A stretch of DNA of 64,000 bases from SABI01 sp963663665 (GTDB lineage Bacteria > Spirochaetota > Spirochaetia > Sphaerochaetales > Sphaerochaetaceae), in NCBI GenBank assembly GCA_963663665.2, contig CAXXKP010000001.1, positions 682,001-746,000 of the forward strand, given 5' to 3'. The stretch's first letter is position 1. Each line of letters opens with the position of its first letter. The notes under the pieces are model-generated. The model searched no databases. It was not told the origin of the DNA and saw only the letters and a program-made list of their open reading frames with translations. The translations under genes and the position numbers were made by a program. This document shows positions 55,083 to 63,728 of the stretch, one piece after another.

Positions 55083-56336
55083 ATGCATAAAAAAATTATT
55101 ATATTAGCTATATTAATTATATCGATTCTTATCCCATTAGCTGCAGTAGATATAAGCTACAACGGACTTTCTCATACTTCTTTAGCAACAAGTTTTGATG
55201 GAGGTGATATCACACATTACAAACAATCAATAGATCTATCAATTGATATGTATAAGGATATTTCTCACCTTTTTATTCAGCCTTACGTAACAATAGCAAA
55301 AGATGAATCTGTATCATTTAATATTCGGGAAGCGTATGCAGAGTTCTATCTCGATAATATTGATATAAAGGTGGGAAAACAGATTATTGCATCAGGACAA
55401 GCAGATGCTCTCTTTCTCACTGATATTATTTCACCTAGGAATCTTCAGGATTATGTTCTTACAGAAACTCCAGACTTAAAGAAAGGGATTCCTGTTATTA
55501 AAGGATCATATTACATTGGAGATTACACAATAGAAGGGATCTGGGTAACTCAATTTAGCCCCACTTCATTGTATGATTCCTCTTCAATATGGACATCTCT
55601 TCCTTTAATTCTTGCCCCAAGTACAACAGTAACTATGAGTGAACCTGAAATGCCAGAGCTTTCATTAGAAAATAGTGAAGTATTTGCAAAATTACACTAC
55701 TTTGGATCTTTAATAAACTATGAAATAGTCGGAGGGTATACCTATAGTGATGAGCCTCATATAAGCTCTCTAACAGTCACATGCACTTCACCACTTGCAG
55801 TAACTCTTAGCCAAGAGTATGACCACTATCCTGTAATAGGAGGTTCTTTAAGTACTGCAGTAGGTCCTGTTGTGATAAGAGGAGAATCTATACTCTTTTT
55901 TGATAAAGCATTCAGCTCAGTAACCACAACTTTTGCACCATCTGCCGTTACAGAAGAACACAACTATCTTCAAACCTTATTTGGAGTAGACTGGAAACTG
56001 TTAGGCTTTGATATATCTAATCAATACATGCTCTCTTATATTGCAGAACATCACGACTCATTAGTATATCAAGGGCGCTATGTTGATGAATTCTCACATG
56101 TAGCGACCTTAAGAGTACAAAAAAAGTTCTTTGATGATCGTTTTACTTTTCAATTATTCACCATTGCCGAACTTAAACCATTTAATGCTCTCATTCGCCC
56201 TTCTCTTTCCTATGAAATAGAAGATGCTGTCTCTGTAAAAACAGAAGTTCTTCTTTTTGTGGGAGACGAAGAGGGACTATACGGAAAATATAAAGACAAC
56301 TCGCTTATTGCTCTCTCGTTATACTGGTATTTTTAG
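55083..56336 (+). CDS. Probable outer-membrane beta-barrel protein
   Basis: 417 aa from ATG 55083 (AAGGA upstream); a longer frame from 55050 overlaps the LolA-like gene and is disfavoured. Signal peptide about 1-21, ending IPLAAVD. The mature protein is rich in alternating hydrophobic strands and ends LSLYWYF, a terminal aromatic residue typical of barrels assembled by BamA. I do not recognise the exact family. Its place after the RND and LolA-like genes suggests an outer-membrane exit or acceptor for the same cargo. Confidence 0.75.
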   Translation: MHKKIIILAILIISILIPLAAVDISYNGLSHTSLATSFDGGDITHYKQSIDLSIDMYKDISHLFIQPYVTIAKDESVSFNIREAYAEFYLDNIDIKVGKQIIASGQADALFLTDIISPRNLQDYVLTETPDLKKGIPVIKGSYYIGDYTIEGIWVTQFSPTSLYDSSSIWTSLPLILAPSTTVTMSEPEMPELSLENSEVFAKLHYFGSLINYEIVGGYTYSDEPHISSLTVTCTSPLAVTLSQEYDHYPVIGGSLSTAVGPVVIRGESILFFDKAFSSVTTTFAPSAVTEEHNYLQTLFGVDWKLLGFDISNQYMLSYIAEHHDSLVYQGRYVDEFSHVATLRVQKKFFDDRFTFQLFTIAELKPFNALIRPSLSYEIEDAVSVKTEVLLFVGDEEGLYGKYKDNSLIALSLYWYF

Positions 56337-56670
56337 GAGATAATTTGATGAGCTTCTTCTCTCTCACTCCTGATAAAGTATTGAGAGAAGAGCCCATCAA
56401 CCTCCTTCTTTTGCTAACTTTATACAAAGTTCCACTTAAAGATTTAATCCCTTCAATCTAGTATCTAATTAGTACAATTTTATCATTTCCTCATCTATAT
56501 AATTCCTATATTTAGATAATAAATATTAACTTTTACATAAAACCCTCTTGATTTTTCTGTTACAAGAAATGTATTGATAAAGAAAGAAATTATGAGGAGA
56601 ATCTTGTAAAATTATTACTCCATGACCGTCACAAATGTAGAGAACCCTTCTGAAAATATTACGTTAATTA

Positions 56671-56687
56671 CTTGTGGATAACTTGTG
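56671..56687 (+). repeat. Direct repeat containing a DnaA box, copy 1
   Basis: CTTGTGGATAACTTGTG, 17 bases, identical to 56894-56910. It contains a perfect DnaA box and the start of a second. Confidence 0.7.
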
Positions 56688-56893
56688 TATTCTTCAATTG
56701 TTTAACAGGTTGAAATGATATGTAAAAAGACAATAATTCTTATATAATTATTAAGTAAATTCTATGTGTTTTATATTTTTTTATTTCTTTTTATTACATA
56801 CAATTAAATATTCACAACTAACCGAATGCGACACCTATTCTATAATTAGTTCAAAAAGGTATATCTGCACTAACTTTTCATAAGATAAGTTAG

Positions 56894-56910
56894 CTTGTGG
56901 ATAACTTGTG
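56894..56910 (+). repeat. Direct repeat containing a DnaA box, copy 2
   Basis: Identical to 56671-56687, 223 bases apart. The second part here runs on as TTGTGGACTA, another near-box. Confidence 0.7.
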
Positions 56911-56976
56911 GACTAGTGTTAGATAGATTGTGGGAAACTTTGTGAAATTTCATTGAAATCCTTATTAATCATATAG

Positions 56977-58269
56977 TTAACTAGTTCTAGAAATATGTGC
57001 CCCGACACCTACGAGTTTCTCAATAAGAGCCTCGTATCCTCTCTCAATCTGATATATATTTTGGATGGTGGAAGTACCTGTCGCACACAAGGTTGCAATA
57101 ACAAGCGCCATACCAGCTCGGACATCAGGAGATGAGACAACCGCCGGTTTTAATCTAGTAGGGCCTTCAACTAATGCCCTATGTGGATCACAAAGTATTA
57201 TATTAGCTCCCATTCGAATAAGCCAATCAATAAAAAACATTCGTGATTCATACATTTTCTCATGAACTAAGATAGCTCCATTCATTTGCGTTGCACACAC
57301 AGTAATTATGCTCAACAGGTCTGCAGGGAATCCTGGCCAAGGAGCATCATCAATTTTATTTGTGTATCCACTGACAGTTTTTTTCATGAACCTCTCTTGC
57401 ACTGCTGGAATAAGGAGAGAAGCTTCTCCTATCTCTTTCCAACTCAAACCAATTCGTGAAAAACCTTGTTTAATATTAATAAGATCATCATTACATATTC
57501 CATGAAGAATAAGCTCACTCTTTGTCGCTCCTGCTAATCCTATAAAAGAACCAGCTTCCATATAGTCGGGTCCAATAGTGAATTCACACCCGTGTAAAAC
57601 ATGAGAACCTTCTATCATGAGTACATTAGAACCAATCCCCTGTATATTAGAGCCCATCATAGTCAGCATTGTACACAAATCTTGAACATGAGGTTCACTC
57701 GCTGCATTTCTAATAATGGTAATGCCCCCAAGCAAAGAGGCTATCATAATAACATTCTCTGTTGTAGTAACGGAAGCTTCATGTAAGAAAATATCATGAG
57801 ACTCTAATTTGTCTCCTATAGCCTCTAAATAACCATCCTCACTCACATGACACGAGGCACCAAAGAGCTCTAGAGCCTTCAAGAGCGTATCTATTCTTCT
57901 AAACCCGATAACATCCCCTCCAGGGGGAGGAAGAACAATAGAGCGGGCTCTAAGCAAGATAGGACCTATCAAGAGAAGAGATGCTCGAATAGAATCAACA
58001 AGGTGAATTGGCAAGTTTATTGAATCCCAATTCACGGTTCTTGCCTCAATTTCAAGACTCCCATGACTAAGTGGGGAGACCTTCGCTCCAATGTGCCTAA
58101 GGAGCTCTATCATAACCTCGACATCTGCAATATCTGGGATATTATGTAAAATCACTTTTTCATCAGTCAACAGCGCACAAGCAAGTGCTGGTAAAGCTCC
58201 ATTCTTGTTCCCGCTTATATGGACTTCTCCCTCTAATGTAAAACCACCTTCAATTGTATATGCTTCCAT
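56977..58269 (-). CDS. murA: UDP-N-acetylglucosamine 1-carboxyvinyltransferase with Asp active site
   Basis: First committed step of peptidoglycan synthesis: PEP + UDP-GlcNAc. 430 aa from ATG 58269; the frame can be opened at TTG 58305 but that adds residues outside the fold. K22 in SGNKNGALPAL is the conserved catalytic Lys. The catalytic loop reads PPPGGDVIGFRRID: Asp119 replaces the Cys that fosfomycin attacks, as in Borrelia, Chlamydia and mycobacteria. Natural fosfomycin resistance is expected. There is no ribosome site; a promoter (TTGTCA 58300-58305, TACCAT 58277-58282) would start transcription at the ATG. Confidence 0.94.
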   Translation of the reverse strand: MEAYTIEGGFTLEGEVHISGNKNGALPALACALLTDEKVILHNIPDIADVEVMIELLRHIGAKVSPLSHGSLEIEARTVNWDSINLPIHLVDSIRASLLLIGPILLRARSIVLPPPGGDVIGFRRIDTLLKALELFGASCHVSEDGYLEAIGDKLESHDIFLHEASVTTTENVIMIASLLGGITIIRNAASEPHVQDLCTMLTMMGSNIQGIGSNVLMIEGSHVLHGCEFTIGPDYMEAGSFIGLAGATKSELILHGICNDDLINIKQGFSRIGLSWKEIGEASLLIPAVQERFMKKTVSGYTNKIDDAPWPGFPADLLSIITVCATQMNGAILVHEKMYESRMFFIDWLIRMGANIILCDPHRALVEGPTRLKPAVVSSPDVRAGMALVIATLCATGTSTIQNIYQIERGYEALIEKLVGVGAHISRTS

Positions 58270-58346
58270 AATCAGTATGGTACAAGGTAAAAATGCTTTT
58301 GACAATCATGTTGTCTATCATCTAAAAGCAAAGTAGAATACTGTGT

Positions 58347-59354
58347 ATGGAAAGTAAGATGTTACGTGTTTATGGGGTAGGAAATCCATTAATAGATATT
58401 ATTACCAATATAGACGAAAAAAAATTAGAACGCCTTGGCATTCATAAGGGAGCAATGCACCTCATTGATATCAATAGAAGGAAGGATCTTCTAAAAATTA
58501 TTGACACAATGGAGGTTGAGTATTCATGTGGGGGCTCATGCCCTAACACTATACTCACTCTTGCCGCTTTAGGCATTGAAACAACCCTTGCGGGGAAAGT
58601 TGGAGATGATGATTTTGGTAAAATTTATAAGAAACAGGTAAAAGAGCATAAAGTTCATGATGAAATAGTCGTTTGTGATGAGCCAACCGGTTCTTCAATA
58701 ATATTCATCACGGAAGACTCTGAAAGAACAATGAATACCTTTTTGGGTGCGAATAGATTTTATCAAAAAGAAGATATCATAAGGGAATCTATTATTGATT
58801 CCGATTTTTTTCATTTCACAGGGTATATGTATGATACTCCATCACAAAAAGAAGCTATCCATATTGCATTAGAGATTGCCAAAGAACACAATACGAAAAT
58901 CACATTTGATATTGCCGATGTATTTGCCGTAGGAAGGAATAGAGAAGGATTCCTAGCTCTTATCGAAGAATATGCTGATGTAGTATTTGCTAATAGTGAA
59001 GAAGCTCGTATTATTTTTGATCATTATGACCCATATGAGTGTTGTAAATCGATGGGGAAATTATGTACCACTGCGATTGTTAAAAATGGGAAATTGGGAT
59101 CTTTTATCTCTCACAAGAAAGAACTCTATAATATTCCTGTCCAAGGTCCTTCTACCCCACTCGATACGACTGGAGCTGGAGATATTTATGCGGCAGGTTT
59201 CTTATATGGTCTATGCAATCATCTAGACATTAGACAATCTGGGTATATTGCATCGTATTTAGCTGGGGAGATTATTCAACAGAGAGGAGCGCAATTTTCA
59301 AAAGAAAAAGCGCTCTCTATTAAATCTATGTTAGATTTGAAGTTTAATCTATAA
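58347..59354 (+). CDS. PfkB-family kinase, adenosine-kinase-like
   Basis: 335-aa ribokinase-fold kinase. GNPLIDI near the N-terminus, GGSCPNTILTLAALG in the substrate lid region, and the PfkB C-terminal signature DTTGAGDIYAAGFLYG with the catalytic Asp. The pattern matches adenosine kinases and close sugar kinases; nucleoside specificity is inferred. A second Met four residues in (58359) has a better ribosome site (GGAAAG). It is divergent from murA and overlaps the metK 3' end by six bases on the opposite strand. Confidence 0.88.
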   Translation: MESKMLRVYGVGNPLIDIITNIDEKKLERLGIHKGAMHLIDINRRKDLLKIIDTMEVEYSCGGSCPNTILTLAALGIETTLAGKVGDDDFGKIYKKQVKEHKVHDEIVVCDEPTGSSIIFITEDSERTMNTFLGANRFYQKEDIIRESIIDSDFFHFTGYMYDTPSQKEAIHIALEIAKEHNTKITFDIADVFAVGRNREGFLALIEEYADVVFANSEEARIIFDHYDPYECCKSMGKLCTTAIVKNGKLGSFISHKKELYNIPVQGPSTPLDTTGAGDIYAAGFLYGLCNHLDIRQSGYIASYLAGEIIQQRGAQFSKEKALSIKSMLDLKFNL

Positions 59355-60494
59355 TGATTGTGGTCTTGGAAGGATATCTTCCCAAGGAACTCCAGCTTTA
59401 CCGAAATGCCCATAATTCATATGGTCTCTATAGATCGGACGTAGAAGATCCAACTGTCTAATTATCCCACTTGGAGTGAAATCAAAATTATTTTCTATAA
59501 TCTTCTCAAGTTCATGATCACCAACAACTCCAGTTCCAAATGTTTGGACAGATATAGAAACTGGTTTTGCTATTCCAATCGCATAAGAAATTTGAATTTC
59601 GACTTTCCTACATAATTCCCAAGCAACAAGATTCTTTGCAACAAAACGAGCCATATAGCTTGCAGAACGATCAACTTTTGAGGGGTCCTTGCCACTAAAG
59701 GCCCCACCACCATGGCGAGCCATCCCACCATAGGTATCTACAATAATTTTCCTTCCAGTAAGCCCTGTATCACCTGCTGGGCCTCCCACAACAAATCTGC
59801 CAGTAGGATTTATAAAATATTTTGTGCGTGGCGTAAGAAGCCCTGTAGGAGACAGAACTGCTTCAATAATGTGTGTTTGAATAAATTCTATGAGATCTGA
59901 GGAAGAAACCTCGTTACTATGTTGATGAGAAAGGACGACAGTATCGATCTCAGAGGGAATATCATCAATATATTTCAAGGTAACTTGAGCCTTTGCATCA
60001 GGACGTAACCAGGAAACAGCATTCTCTTTTCTAAGGAGTGCAGCTTTTTGAAGGAGATGATGAGCATACATAACTGGTGCTGGCATCAGCTCTTTGGTCT
60101 CATCACATGCATAGCCGAACATTAAACCTTGATCTCCTGCACCCTGATCCCCAGAAGCACTGGTGGAGGCATTTACACCTTGAGCTATATCTGGAGATTG
60201 TGTATTGAGGAGTGTTTTCACTTGTAAAGAAACATTGTCAAAACCAATGGTTGGGTCTGAATATCCTGTTGATTTAACAACATCTCGCACAATTTTATCA
60301 ACATCAATAGATGCGTGAGTAGTAATTTCTCCACCAACTAATACAAAATTTGTTGTGGCGAAAGTTTCACAGGCGACTCGAGAAGTAGGATCTTGTTGCA
60401 AACATGCATCGAGCACTGCATCAGAAATTTGGTCGCATACTTTATCAGGATGCCCTTCACTCACTGATTCACTAGTAAAAAGATAATCTTTCAT
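59349..60494 (-). CDS. metK: S-adenosylmethionine synthetase
   Basis: Makes SAM from methionine and ATP. 381 aa, normal length. Signatures: SEGHPDKVCDQISDAVLDA at the N-terminus, GAGDQGLMFGYA in the middle and GGGAFSGKDPSKVDRSA, the P-loop-like segment. It begins nine bases after jag on the same strand, as the last gene of the rpmH-rnpA-yidC-jag-metK run. It uses the methionine made by MetH (14272-17865). Confidence 0.97.
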   Translation of the reverse strand: MKDYLFTSESVSEGHPDKVCDQISDAVLDACLQQDPTSRVACETFATTNFVLVGGEITTHASIDVDKIVRDVVKSTGYSDPTIGFDNVSLQVKTLLNTQSPDIAQGVNASTSASGDQGAGDQGLMFGYACDETKELMPAPVMYAHHLLQKAALLRKENAVSWLRPDAKAQVTLKYIDDIPSEIDTVVLSHQHSNEVSSSDLIEFIQTHIIEAVLSPTGLLTPRTKYFINPTGRFVVGGPAGDTGLTGRKIIVDTYGGMARHGGGAFSGKDPSKVDRSASYMARFVAKNLVAWELCRKVEIQISYAIGIAKPVSISVQTFGTGVVGDHELEKIIENNFDFTPSGIIRQLDLLRPIYRDHMNYGHFGKAGVPWEDILPRPQSL

Positions 60495-60503
60495 CTTAAA
60501 ATC

Positions 60504-61190
60504 CTACTTTCTTCTTAATGGAGGCAATGAGTCATCCATAGAAACTCTCACCTGCTTAAATAATCCATCCCCTTCACTTTTAGTCTCAATTCCATCTATA
60601 TCATTTAGTGCTGTATGAATTAATCTTCTTTCAAATGGATTCATTGGTTCAAGAAGTTGACTAATTCCATTCTTTTTTACAACTTGAGCCGTTTTATATG
60701 CAAGCCTTACTAAGTATTCTTCGTGTCTCATCCGATAGTTTTCACTATCTACAACAACTTTAACATGTGATAAGAGTTGTCCAGCATACACATTTACTAA
60801 TAATTGGATAGCATCTAGGTTTTTACCTTTCTTCCCGATAATAATCGCAGAATGTTGAGATACGATGTTGAGTCCTATTTTTTCAGCTTTTCTAAAATTT
60901 ACATCCACTGTTCCTGGATAGCCCATTTTAACAAGAAGTGTAGAGAGGAAGTCTGTGATTTTTTCTTCAAATCCATCATCGTATGTGGTCTCTACACTCT
61001 CTTCTTCGTTTTCTTGCAATTCACCATTTTCATGGATATGGACTCTTATACGTACAGAACCTTTTTTAAATAAAGATCTTTTTCCACTATCTACTACTTC
61101 AATATCAATATCTTCTTGAACTAATTGAAGCTCTTCCATTGCTCTAGCAATTGCTTCTTGCTCACTTTTACCTTCAAATTCTCGGATCAT
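60504..61190 (-). CDS. jag: Jag/KhpB RNA-binding protein
   Basis: 228 aa. Jag N-terminal domain (about 1-50, EFEGKSEQEAIARAMEEL), a KH domain with the GxxG-type loop IGKKGKNLDAIQ, and a C-terminal R3H domain (PFERRLIHTALND). It binds RNA and is linked to cell elongation control in other bacteria. It lies 19 bases after yidC, the usual position for this gene, and follows GGAGAATTCT. Confidence 0.94.
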   Translation of the reverse strand: MIREFEGKSEQEAIARAMEELQLVQEDIDIEVVDSGKRSLFKKGSVRIRVHIHENGELQENEEESVETTYDDGFEEKITDFLSTLLVKMGYPGTVDVNFRKAEKIGLNIVSQHSAIIIGKKGKNLDAIQLLVNVYAGQLLSHVKVVVDSENYRMRHEEYLVRLAYKTAQVVKKNGISQLLEPMNPFERRLIHTALNDIDGIETKSEGDGLFKQVRVSMDDSLPPLRRK

Positions 61191-61209
61191 AGAATTCTCC
61201 TTTTTTGTA

Positions 61210-63033
61210 TTATTTCTTCTTGGGATTCCTCTTGTTTACAATTGGAATAACAGGAGCTGATTGAGCTTCAAGAGCCTTCTTTTGGCGTCTTTTGTTTACA
61301 AATATCTGCTGCCCTATCGAGATAAAGTTCATTACCATCCAATAAAGGAGAAGCCCTGAAGGAGCATTATAGAGGATAAAGAAGAACATGATCGGCATAC
61401 CAAATTTCATAAACGTTCCTGTCATCCCAGATTGAGGCGTCCCAGCCTGAGATATACTGAAAGAGAAGATCATAGAGGTTCCATATAAAATTGGGAGTAG
61501 GCGGATATCACTACCGATAAGAGGGAGAGAGAGTGGAGCAAAATTTATAATCGATTCTGGTAATGAAAGGTCATTTATCCACCCAGGAATAAAGACTGCA
61601 CCTCGAAGTTCAAAATGTTTGTTTAACAACCCATAAAGTGCAATAAATATTGGGAATTGGAAAACCATTGGTAAACATCCGCCTAGAGGATTAATTTTCT
61701 CTCTTTTATATAATTCACCCATCTCAGCATTGAGTTTGGTTGGGTTGTCTTTATATTTTGCCTTCAATTCTTCCATTTGTGGATTCAAAGCCTGCATTTT
61801 AGAGGTAGATTCCATGCTCTTCTTACTAAATGGTTGCAATACTATTTTAATGAGAATAGTAAGCAAGATAATAGCTACACCATAGTTTGGAATCAATGAA
61901 TAGAAAAATTTTAATAACCATTTTAATGCAGACTCTAACCAACCAAGCCAAGAACTACTATCTAGGGCTTTTTCCAGATTCAAATCAGAAAGTCCAAAAG
62001 AGTTATCACTGGCTTTATCATAGATAGTCATATTCTGTTTTAATTGTGGCCCTACATAAAATCTAAACACGTCAGTTCCAACAGAAGATTTATATGCAGG
62101 ACGTGAGAAGAAAATTCTCGATTCTAAAGGAATACTCGTCTCTTTTTGTTCTGTAAGAGATATTGTGTATTGAGTTGCATCAGGAATGCCAATAACCGAG
62201 AAATATTTACTAGCTATTGCTGTCCAGTTTATAAATTGATCAGTGGTATAAATTCCATCTTTTAACTTAGGAGTACTTTTTTTCCCATTTTGTTCAATAT
62301 AAAAACGACGATACGTATAGTTGTCGAGAGCCTTATGGAACTCTGGGCCTAATTGAGGTTCAAAAGCTAAAGTATAAGCAAAACCATTGTAGTTAAGCGG
62401 AATAACTTTATTTTCACTATTTCTCATCTCAACAATAATTTCAAATAAGTATTCATTTTGTCCAAATCGATATGTTTTGGTGATAGTAAAAGGAACCTTG
62501 CTTGAAACACCATTTTCATCAACCATTGCAAAATCTTGGCTGAATATTACTTCATTACCACTAATCGTATGTTTAAAAGAGGCTGTTATTGGGTTTGATG
62601 TATCGTTACCAGCATAGAGGCTGAATGCAGCGGCTGCAGAACCATCATTAAAGATCATCTCAACTGGTTGCCCATTATCGAGGTGCTTTTTTAACTTCAA
62701 TGATTTTATTGCAGCACCTTTTGGATCAAATTCTACAATAAAGACATCTGTTTGAAAAGTAAAAGCCTTAGTCGAACCATCCTCCCCTACTTGGGAAAAA
62801 GAGCCCGGTATATTTGAATTCCAACCTTTCTGTGCAGCTGCGTATGATGTTGGTGCACTCTCTACAACAGAGTTCTGTGCATTTGGAACAATTACACTAT
62901 CTTGTACAGTACTCACAGTCTGAGTTTGGACTTGTGTAGCTGGTTCTGGCGGAAAGAAAGTTGATTGGACTGCTAATCCTCCAACAATCACAACTACTGA
63001 AAGAATAATTGCTATTACTGTATTTTTATCCAT
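61210..63033 (-). CDS. yidC: Membrane protein insertase YidC
   Basis: 607 aa. N-terminal membrane anchor (about 5-25), a large periplasmic beta-sandwich domain (about 55-350) and the conserved five-segment insertase core (about 370-585; NPLGGCLPMVFQFPIFIALY, GLLLYWMVMNF). The basic C-terminal tail ends RNPKKK. It inserts membrane proteins with or without SecYEG. The frame may be opened at GTG 63039, but the AGGAG site overlaps that codon; ATG 63033, five bases past it, is preferred. Standard neighbour of rnpA. Confidence 0.96.
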   Translation of the reverse strand: MDKNTVIAIILSVVVIVGGLAVQSTFFPPEPATQVQTQTVSTVQDSVIVPNAQNSVVESAPTSYAAAQKGWNSNIPGSFSQVGEDGSTKAFTFQTDVFIVEFDPKGAAIKSLKLKKHLDNGQPVEMIFNDGSAAAAFSLYAGNDTSNPITASFKHTISGNEVIFSQDFAMVDENGVSSKVPFTITKTYRFGQNEYLFEIIVEMRNSENKVIPLNYNGFAYTLAFEPQLGPEFHKALDNYTYRRFYIEQNGKKSTPKLKDGIYTTDQFINWTAIASKYFSVIGIPDATQYTISLTEQKETSIPLESRIFFSRPAYKSSVGTDVFRFYVGPQLKQNMTIYDKASDNSFGLSDLNLEKALDSSSWLGWLESALKWLLKFFYSLIPNYGVAIILLTILIKIVLQPFSKKSMESTSKMQALNPQMEELKAKYKDNPTKLNAEMGELYKREKINPLGGCLPMVFQFPIFIALYGLLNKHFELRGAVFIPGWINDLSLPESIINFAPLSLPLIGSDIRLLPILYGTSMIFSFSISQAGTPQSGMTGTFMKFGMPIMFFFILYNAPSGLLLYWMVMNFISIGQQIFVNKRRQKKALEAQSAPVIPIVNKRNPKKK

Positions 63034-63088
63034 GTTCACTCCTGTTCACATGCCAGTGATGATTAATAATGAGAATAGCAGTATTAAG

Positions 63089-63445
63089 CTACTTATCTTG
63101 CAGATAAAGATGAGCTTCCTTAAACAAACGAGTTAATTGTTCTTTTTGTTGTTCATGAGATACTGCCTTTCTTGGGTATACCACAAATGCAAAATCAAAA
63201 CCAGAAATAAATTCATTCTTTTCACGTCGCCAAATCTCTTTGATTTGACGCCTAATCCTATTCCTTTCAACGGCATTACCATAATGCCTAACTGGAATAA
63301 CTATAATGCGATTTAAACCAAGTTGGTTTTTCGCAAGACGAAGTTTTATTCCAGGACATTGATATGTCGATCCAGAAATAAATATTTTATCTATTTCTGG
63401 TTTCTTTTTTACAATTTCTCGTTTAGTAAGGCTTTTTCTCATCAC
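63089..63445 (-). CDS. rnpA: Ribonuclease P protein component
   Basis: 118 aa (or 117 from the ATG at 63442, directly after GTG 63445). RNase P protein fold with the basic signature RNRIRRQIKEIWR (near 61-73). It assists the RNA subunit in 5' processing of tRNA. The start lies inside the end of rpmH, an overlap of about 20 bases, and has no ribosome site, so translation probably depends on rpmH ribosomes. Confidence 0.94.
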   Translation of the reverse strand: MMRKSLTKREIVKKKPEIDKIFISGSTYQCPGIKLRLAKNQLGLNRIIVIPVRHYGNAVERNRIRRQIKEIWRREKNEFISGFDFAFVVYPRKAVSHEQQKEQLTRLFKEAHLYLQDK

Positions 63446-63578
63446 AGACGGTTAGTTTTTTTCTTCCCTTAGCTCTTCGTCGAGCTAAGACAAGCCGACC
63501 GCCCTTTGTAGCCATTCGAGCGCGGAATCCAAATTTTCTATTTCGCTTAGTTCTACTGGGTTGGTACGTTCTTTTCAT
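63423..63578 (-). CDS. rpmH: Ribosomal protein L34
   Basis: 51-aa basic ribosomal protein, beginning MKRTYQPSRTKRNRKFGF and continuing through GGRLVLARRRAKGRKKL. The usual L34 ends at about 44 residues; here seven extra residues (CDEKKPY) run on in the region that overlaps rnpA. GGAG lies eight bases before ATG 63578. The promoter at 63651-63680 drives the rpmH-rnpA-yidC-jag-metK run. Confidence 0.96.
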   Translation of the reverse strand: MKRTYQPSRTKRNRKFGFRARMATKGGRLVLARRRAKGRKKLTVCDEKKPY

Positions 63579-63650
63579 AGGAAAATCTCCAAAAATTATC
63601 GCTTAACGCGGGATTTATCTTTTTAAAGGGATTAAACTCCCCGAAAGGGC

Positions 63651-63680
63651 AGTATATAGATGGTATGGGATGTGTGTCAA
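63651..63680 (-). promoter_or_regulatory. Promoter of rpmH operon
   Basis: Minus-strand TTGACA (63675-63680), 18 bases, TATACT (63651-63656). It is a close consensus match and leaves a leader of about 65 bases. Confidence 0.7.
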
Positions 63681-63728
63681 TAGATTTTATAATTTCATCT
63701 CCATACAATTTAATTATACTGTTGACTT

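Larger units (their letters stand above)
56337..56976. other. 640-bp AT-rich gap with DnaA-box cluster (possible oriC or DnaA-binding locus)
   Basis: No gene is seen. A stem-loop (CTTCTCTC 56356-56363, GAGAGAAG 56383-56390) follows the barrel gene. Two exact DnaA boxes (TGTGGATAA) lie at 56673-56681 and 56896-56904. Near-matches TGTGGACTA and TGTGGGAAA follow at 56909-56937. Between them is a very AT-rich stretch (about 56725-56815) resembling a duplex-unwinding element. The flanking genes converge on it. Confidence 0.5.
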
